Of a stretch of 64,000 bases of DNA, positions 57,998 through 64,000 are shown one piece after another. Under the pieces are notes generated by a model. That model did no database searches. It saw only the letters and a list, made by a program, of their open reading frames with translations, and was not told the origin of the DNA. The stretch is from Pyrenochaeta sp. MPI-SDFR-AT-0127 (Eukaryota > Ascomycota > Dothideomycetes > Pleosporales > Cucurbitariaceae): assembly GCA_020747015.1 (NCBI GenBank), contig JAGTJM010000012.1, positions 1 through 64,000 on the forward strand, in the 5' to 3' direction. Each line of letters opens with the position of its first letter. Positions within the stretch are counted from its first letter, which is position 1. Made by a program: the position numbers and the translations under genes.

Positions 57998-60900
57998 ATG
58001 TCCACATCATCGTCCACGGCGCATTCTTCAGCCCTAAATAGGTACAAAGTCCTCGGAAAGTCGATATGGATAAAAGACGTAGCATGTCAAAATCAGTGTG
58101 ACATACCCGAGTCTTGTGGTTGTCAAAAGCATATCGTCAATGTAGATGCTCTCAGGGCCTGGTACGACGAGAAAGCTCCAGGAAGCATTGATCAGACCAA
58201 TCTGCAACAACTTTTCGACGAAATGCAATCAGCAGATCATCAAACCTTTCCTCTCGACTTCGATCGATTCTTTACTGGGGATCGTCGTTGCCCTCTAGTC
58301 TTTAGCTCACTCCTCGACCAGAATCAAGGCCGGCTTATTCCTTATTTCTACGAGTCCAACATTCATGACTTATACATTGATCGAGAGGTAAACTATGAAA
58401 CACTCAGACAAAAGCTGAAGCATGTCATCCCTCCTGTTGAGATTGAGCGTGTCATCGAACACTTTGAACGATCAAAATGGAAATACTGTCCACTGGAGCT
58501 CAAGTTGCCCGTTGAGCGCTACCTTGAAGACACAAACGTTATTTTACCTTTTTGCCGTAAGATCAAACTCGGTGACAAAGGAGCCACGGCATCTGTGTAC
58601 TGGGTAGCTATCCAGAAAGAACTCATCTCTGATGAAGGTCTAAAGAATGCGCTTCGTGAATCGCTTCACAATGATCCAGAATTTGGCGAGGTATGCCCAC
58701 AAATAATTCTCTTCATTGACAAGTCTAATGAGCTAGTAGTGCTACCAGATGGCGCTAAAGTCGTATTGTGGTAACAAGGCGATTGCTTACCATAGCGAGA
58801 AAAATGCATTCTCGGGCTTGAAGTCAGAAAATGACGTGCCAATCATTCGCTGTCTAGGCAGCTATACACACAGACATGGTGAGGGCGCTCAAACAGGGGA
58901 AACGTACAACCTCCTCCTTGAGTTTGGCGAGCAAGACCTGTACCAGTATTGGGCAGATGAGACCAATGTGCCTCCAGTGCGGGCTGAGGAGATTATTAGC
59001 GCATGGAAGTCATTGTTTGACATTGCTGATGCGATTCACCACATTCACAACCTGGACGTGCGTCGTGGAAAAGGCGATCCTTTGAGATATTATGGGTATG
59101 CTTTCGGAAGAAAAGCCAGAAGAGACTTGCTAATTTGAGTGCATAGTTGGCATGCCGATATCAAACCAGACAACATCTTAATCGTCCATGGCCGGTTCAA
59201 GCTTGCTGATTTTGGCTTTTCAAGATTCACGCCCGCTGCAAAGAGTAGCAGTGGTGCAGCGCCAACTGAGATCATTACTGGATTCACGGATACATATGGT
59301 GGGCTTTCCTGGAGAATTTCAAGTGAATACTCTACTTACTAGTATTCAGGTGCACCAGAAGTGTTCCGTGCTCTACGCTCCGATGAGACACTATCAGGTG
59401 TTCCACAGTCCATTGACACCTGGTCTTTCGGTTGTGTCTTATCAGTCGCCGCAACTTGGATCGTCTTGGGTTTTCCAGGGGTTCTACAATATGAGAGACT
59501 GCGAGCTCGCGCAGCTTCCAACCGTGAAGGTGATAAAAGTTATGATCGCTTCCATGATGGCAATAAGGTCCTTCCTGATATCAGGAAATGGCACAATTAC
59601 CTCAGAGGACACATGCGACCCTCTGATACCACAACACCCTTGGTGCTGGACTTGATTGAGAATCACATGCTTCAATCAGATCCATATAATCGACTTGAAA
59701 TATCAGCATTGTGTCACACGCTCAAAGATTGCATCAAAATGGCAGAGGAGAAGGTCAAATCTCTTGCTACCCACTCTAGAAACACAGATCAGACCGTCTT
59801 AGGTGCTCTTTTGGAACTCGAAAAAGAAGCAGCAAAAGAACGGTCTTCAAGAACCAAGAGTACCCCCCTGCAACAACAAACGACTGTTCTTGTTAACGCG
59901 ACCTCAAGTCAACAAGTTCAAAAAGAAACCAGGGTTTTTCAAAAAGTCCAACTTATCAGGAAGAAACCGCTCGGACAGACGACCAATCGCAAAGAGATTC
60001 TCGAGAACCAGCTGAAGAGCAATTCCATCGAAAAAAATGATGAGTCATTTGTCAATGAGCCTCACAATGGTGCAATTACAGATAGTCCAACTCAATCGCA
60101 GTCTCCGGACCTGTTTCAACCTGAACGTAAAGGGAAACGCAGAAACCCTGACCATCATCCTGATTCCTCCTCTGTCATCCACAAAAGCATGCCGAAGCAT
60201 TCGCAAGTTACAAAGCCAGGTCCATTTAATGAAGCACCAAGAGACTGCAACAGAGGCCCAAACCAAATTCCTAATGGTTATCGAGAAAATTCAGAAACAA
60301 ATGGTAAAGTCATCGCCACCCACCAGGTGGAACCTTTTGGGAGATTCGAAAGGATTTCAAAGTTGCCAGAATCATCTTCAATGCAGTATGGAGTCCAAAA
60401 TCTGTGGCCAACGTCACCCACTAGAGAGTCATTGGGAACGTCTGGGTCCCCGGCTTCAGACGTGTCTTCAGCAGTGGAAAGTCCTTCAAACTTCGATATA
60501 GGACATGACGGACTTGGCTTGAGCCGTGCACATGGATTTACTCATGATGCCCCTATAAGAAAAAACTCGCGCAGTTCAGCGAAATCTTGGAATACTTCTC
60601 CAGCAACAGATCTCAGTCTTGTACAATCGAATTTCAGAAGTGTCCCTTTGCTTGCGGTTTCTGATTCTGGGCATGCACAATATAGAACCAAGCATGGCAC
60701 ATCTGACCGGCATCCTCATGGATTTGAACGTCCTTCTAGTGTCGCCATTTTACCCACCAATCCTCTTGGACCCACGTCAACAAGTTTTCCAGAGAGCACT
60801 AAATATTCAGGCCAGCAAAGTGCGGAGGATCTTCATTATACAGAAAAGCAAACCGTGATTGATGAGTACAAGTATGATAGCTCCAACATTGCTAGATATG

Positions 60901-61970
60901 ACGAACTTCCAGCCTCTGTTTACGGCCTTCCGTACGACATTTGCCAGAAACGCAAGACTCTCGACCAGGAAACTCCCAAAGGTCTGAGGGCGCGCTTCAA
61001 AGTAAAGATGGGCATGGAGAATCGCGAAAGAGATTTGGCCCTGGCGTCTACATTTGAAAGTCGTCGTGACTTGGTAAGTTCAACACTCGTTTCGTACAGG
61101 TCACTGGCTTACCTACCCTAGGTACTTGTAGTAGATAATGGCTCAACAATGTGTAAGCACTGGCCAATAGCGATGTTTGTTGCAGAGACACTTGCGAAGA
61201 AAGCTGCCGGGCTGGACAAGGACGGCATCGATTTAGTGTTCACTGTAGACGGGCATGCGCATAACCAGAGAGATATGGTAGGAGATGCAGGCCGGAAACG
61301 ACTACGGGCATCCCTGAACTCAGCAGCCCCTGAAGACACCGATAACGAGAACTCCCAGACGGATATGTTGCACACCCTCACCAATATTGTTCAAGTGTGG
61401 CGGAGCAAAGGTCGACCGGCCACAACATTACTTGTGCTCACTGATGGTATCTGGCGGAGAACAGTCCCAAATCTCTTCGACGAATCAATTGTCAATCTTT
61501 CGAAGGAGACAACAGCAGACCAACGCACAGGTAGTCGCCCTTTCAGTATCCAATTCATCAGGTTCGGAGAGGAGGGGTTCGAAAGACTGCGTTACCTGGA
61601 CGATGACCTGTGCAAGAAGTGCCGTAGAGACATTGTGGACCACTGCTCATGGCGCGCTACCGTCGACAAAATGTTCAAAGGCAGCATTGAGGCATATCAC
61701 GACAGAAATGATGCTATCGAGCCACGCATTACACATTTCTATCCAGACTTGGTGGACCTATTTCAGAGCTTTAACGATAACTTACATCACGACCGCCAAC
61801 TAACGAGTCCTACAAACCTTCTTTCGCCACTGTCTCCTCCTCTATCTTCACTTTCGCGATCTTCGAGTCGGGGATCAACTTCGGAGTCGACTCAACGAAA
61901 GCATGACTCTGTGCCACCGGTTCGGCAGGTGAGCTGGAACTCACACCATCGGAAAACATTCTCCGGATGA
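57998..61970 (+). CDS. Serine/threonine protein kinase fused to a C-terminal von Willebrand A domain
   Basis: Five exons (57998-58690, 58749-59095, 59147-59298, 59350-61073, 61122-61970) with consistent phases give 1254 residues. Residues 1-200 form a family-specific N-domain (FDRFFTGDRRCPLVFSSLL, EHFERSKWKYCPLEL). The kinase starts with a Gly-poor loop LGDKGATASVYWV, then Lys235 in ALKSY, the catalytic loop WHADIKPDN with Asp351, LADFGFS with Asp368, GAPEVF and SIDTWSFGCVLS. HAD replaces HRD, so it is a non-RD kinase. A long disordered Ser/Pro/Lys linker (about 520-960) leads to a vWA fold from residue 973: VLVVDNGSTM (metal-site-like), GIDLVFTVDG, TTLLVLTDGIW and IQFIRFGEEGFERL. The family is widespread in filamentous ascomycetes, but its role is unknown to me. 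A signalling scaffold role is inference. Confidence 0.86.
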
Positions 61971-62585
61971 ATGCAGGTACATAAATCATCCAAATCATTT
62001 ACATTGTCATCTTCCGTCTTTAGATGCATCTTGGCGCACCCCCCTCGGCCTCGGAATGGCTGATTTATGTACTCCTGTTTGCGAATTCTGATTGTACATA
62101 ATATTGACACTAGACCTCTCTCACGGCATGATTTTTGGAAAGCGAGATACCCATTTTATTATTTGATGTCGTATTTGGCAGTTGTTTGAGCGCGAGTACA
62201 GCTTCGCAAAGTAAAATATGATATGCACGGCTTCTCAATACCCTCAGTTGTTCTCAGTGTATAGATCAGTGTGGGCAATGTGCTTATTGTTGTTTAGCAC
62301 TGAACGTCGATTGCAAATACAAGAACAACGATGCTTCTTTAAAAGCCCCCTTAAATATCGCCGCCATTGACACCGTGGTTTCTGAAGGGTTTTTGTTTGG
62401 CAGCAACTGTTCTTCTAGTCCCAACAAACGAACATTTAGAGCCAGTTTAGAGACTAACAATACCAAAAACGGCCATTCACGACCAAAATCTGTTCCCCCT
62501 ATGTTCATACATCGTCACCAGCCCAGGAGTTGTATTGGCAACAATGACCGCGCGTTCATTCAGCACTGGTCATGACTAAAAAATG
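61971..62585. other. Convergent intergenic region between kinase-vWA and HTD2
   Basis: About 615 bp with no gene; 3' ends of both genes lie here. Confidence 0.6.
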
Positions 62586-64000
62586 CTATTCAGATGTGGG
62601 GACTCTTATCCGTTGGTGGACACGTTGTACTGAGGTGGCTGCTTGCGCCCTCTCGTTTGGATTATCACGTGCACCCTGCTTACTTTTGACGTCCACATGG
62701 TCCTTGGCCGATTGGTGATTCTTGCTAGGCTTGTTGCCGCGCAGAGTCAATCTTTTTATCGATGGGCCTGTGGACGTAGTCGGAGCGGGTTTGTCCAACT
62801 TCCTTCCCACTGTACGCACTGTGCCCTTGACGGCAACACCACCAGTTGGGCCTTCAATCCAAACATCGTAAATGCTCCCGTCCTGTAATGTCTTCTTCTC
62901 CATGCCGCATACTCGCATCTGCTCGTCGCAATAGAGCGGTGCAAGATTCCGATATTCAATCGATCCCAAGACCTGTCTGCCCTGCGTATGTGTATTCAAG
63001 TAGCCGGAAATGGCTTGTAGAATGATTGTGAGGGATAGTGGCCCGTGGACGAGCAGATTGCGGTGACCTTCAACGTTGCGCGCGAAATCTCGGTCAAGGT
63101 GGATTAAATGAGCATTGAATGTCAAGGCAGAGTAACGGAATAGGAGCGAGCGGGTCGGAGTAAGACTGTGCGAGAATTCCGGCTGTCCGGGGGCTACACC
63201 TTGTTAGTGAACGGTAGGTACGGTTAGTACAAGAGGGAATCCACGAACGATCTAAATATCTGACGGGTGCCGTTTGACCTGCTTTGATAGCGTCTAGTTC
63301 TGCGGCCGAACGGTCCTTGAAGAAGACGAGGTTACGCTGGTCTTTGAATATGGCATCGCCCCACTCTTCATCACGGCGTAGCTGTTGCTTGAAATAACGC
63401 TGCACGTTGATTCCATTGGACTTTTCGGAACCATTGTGTGCTCTTCTATGACTCTCGTACAGTCGCTCCAATCTGGCGAAGCGGCGCTCAATTGTGACGA
63501 ATATTTTCAGATCTCCGTCCTTACCACGTAATTGGACGTCCTTGATGCGCTCTGCGCCAGCGATTGCAGTGTCAAGCGTGAAGCCGTTTTTGCGGTGAAA
63601 ATACGCATCGGGCTTGAGCTGTACTGAGCCGCCAGCCCACATGCGGCGCACCCAAGGCTCGCCTGGACTATGCAGCATGTCTGTCCCATCTGGCAGAAGT
63701 TTGTCTGAGGGTAGCGCCGGGTTGAACCATATCAGATAGTGGCCAATTGGAAGTACTGGTTTCTTGAAATCCGGGGGACGACACCATTGTTCTGGTAAAA
63801 AGCCTGAGAGCGTGTTTGCTAATTTATGTCCGGACTGAGCGGTAATATCTTCGAGGAGATAGGTGGTGTCGCGATCCAGCATTTCGGCACGCAACTGCTG
63901 GAACCATGGTGGATCGTCCGTGCCAGAAGCATAGCCGCGAACTGGTGCCCACTTCCATCGCGTGTGGGGTGCTGGTGTTCTATTGAGTCGACGGAGACAT
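62586..64000 (-). CDS. HTD2: HTD2-like mitochondrial 3-hydroxyacyl-thioester dehydratase (5' end cut by window)
   Basis: Two exons are in view on the minus strand: from beyond 64000 down to 63249, and 63193-62586, joined in phase 1. The visible N-terminal part (LRRLNRTPAPHTRWKWAPVRGYAS) looks like a mitochondrial presequence; the start codon lies outside. The first half contains LPIGHYLIWFNPALPSDKLL, HSPGEPWVRRMWAGGSVQL and RNLVFFKD. The second holds the hydratase-type hot-dog core SLLFRYSALTFNAHLIHLDR and EGHRNLLVHGPLSLTIILQ. This matches fungal Htd2, which dehydrates 3-hydroxyacyl-ACP in mitochondrial type II fatty-acid synthesis, needed for lipoate. The donor is the less usual GTTCGT; acceptors at 63194/63195 or six bases upstream both keep frame. 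A basic tail of about 70 residues follows the fold. Confidence 0.86.

Overview
The window is nuclear DNA from a filamentous ascomycete, most likely a dothideomycete close to Pleosporales; this is inferred from gene content only. Genes are split by short GT-AG introns of about 45-150 nt (one reaches 397 nt), often with CTAAC/CTAAT branch sites. Conserved proteins are typically fungal (PBN1, SARAF, NOP2, GET5, cofilin, mitochondrial HSP60, HTD2), and one DNA transposon carries the C-to-T / G-to-A decay left by repeat-induced point mutation (RIP).

Layout. 1-11.2 kb: the start of PBN1 (minus, cut by the edge) diverges from a SARAF homologue; then come a hybrid histidine kinase, a cysteine-rich GPI-anchored surface protein, an ABHD11/IMO32-like mitochondrial hydrolase and a type II membrane protein with an apple-like domain. 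11.2-18 kb: no supportable gene. 18.1-19.2 kb: a Cys-3/MetR-like bZIP regulator (minus). 19.2-35.6 kb: a 16-kb stretch without a supportable gene and without visible RIP decay. 35.6-38 kb: a large protein of unknown function. 38.9-41 kb: a seven-exon hexose transporter (minus). 42.8-49.8 kb: a dense housekeeping block of NOP2 (minus), GET5 (plus), cofilin (minus, with a 3-nt first coding exon and an 11-nt microexon) and HSP60 (minus).

51.5-62 kb looks accessory: a 111-residue protein, a CorA-like two-helix membrane protein, a complete RIP-decayed hAT transposon (54449-57295, 8-bp target duplication CCTCTGAC) inserted inside an older imperfect inverted repeat, and a 1254-residue protein kinase fused to a von Willebrand A domain. 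At the right edge HTD2 (minus), the dehydratase of mitochondrial fatty-acid synthesis, is cut by the window end.

Functional threads: PBN1, SARAF and GET5 act at or on the way to the ER membrane; HSP60, HTD2 and the ABHD11-like hydrolase act in mitochondria; the histidine kinase, bZIP factor, hexose transporter and kinase-vWA protein are sensing and response genes. All exon joins were derived by hand from splice signals, reading frame and family similarity recalled from memory; no database search was run. For multi-exon genes the start and end span introns and the exon list is in the evidence.
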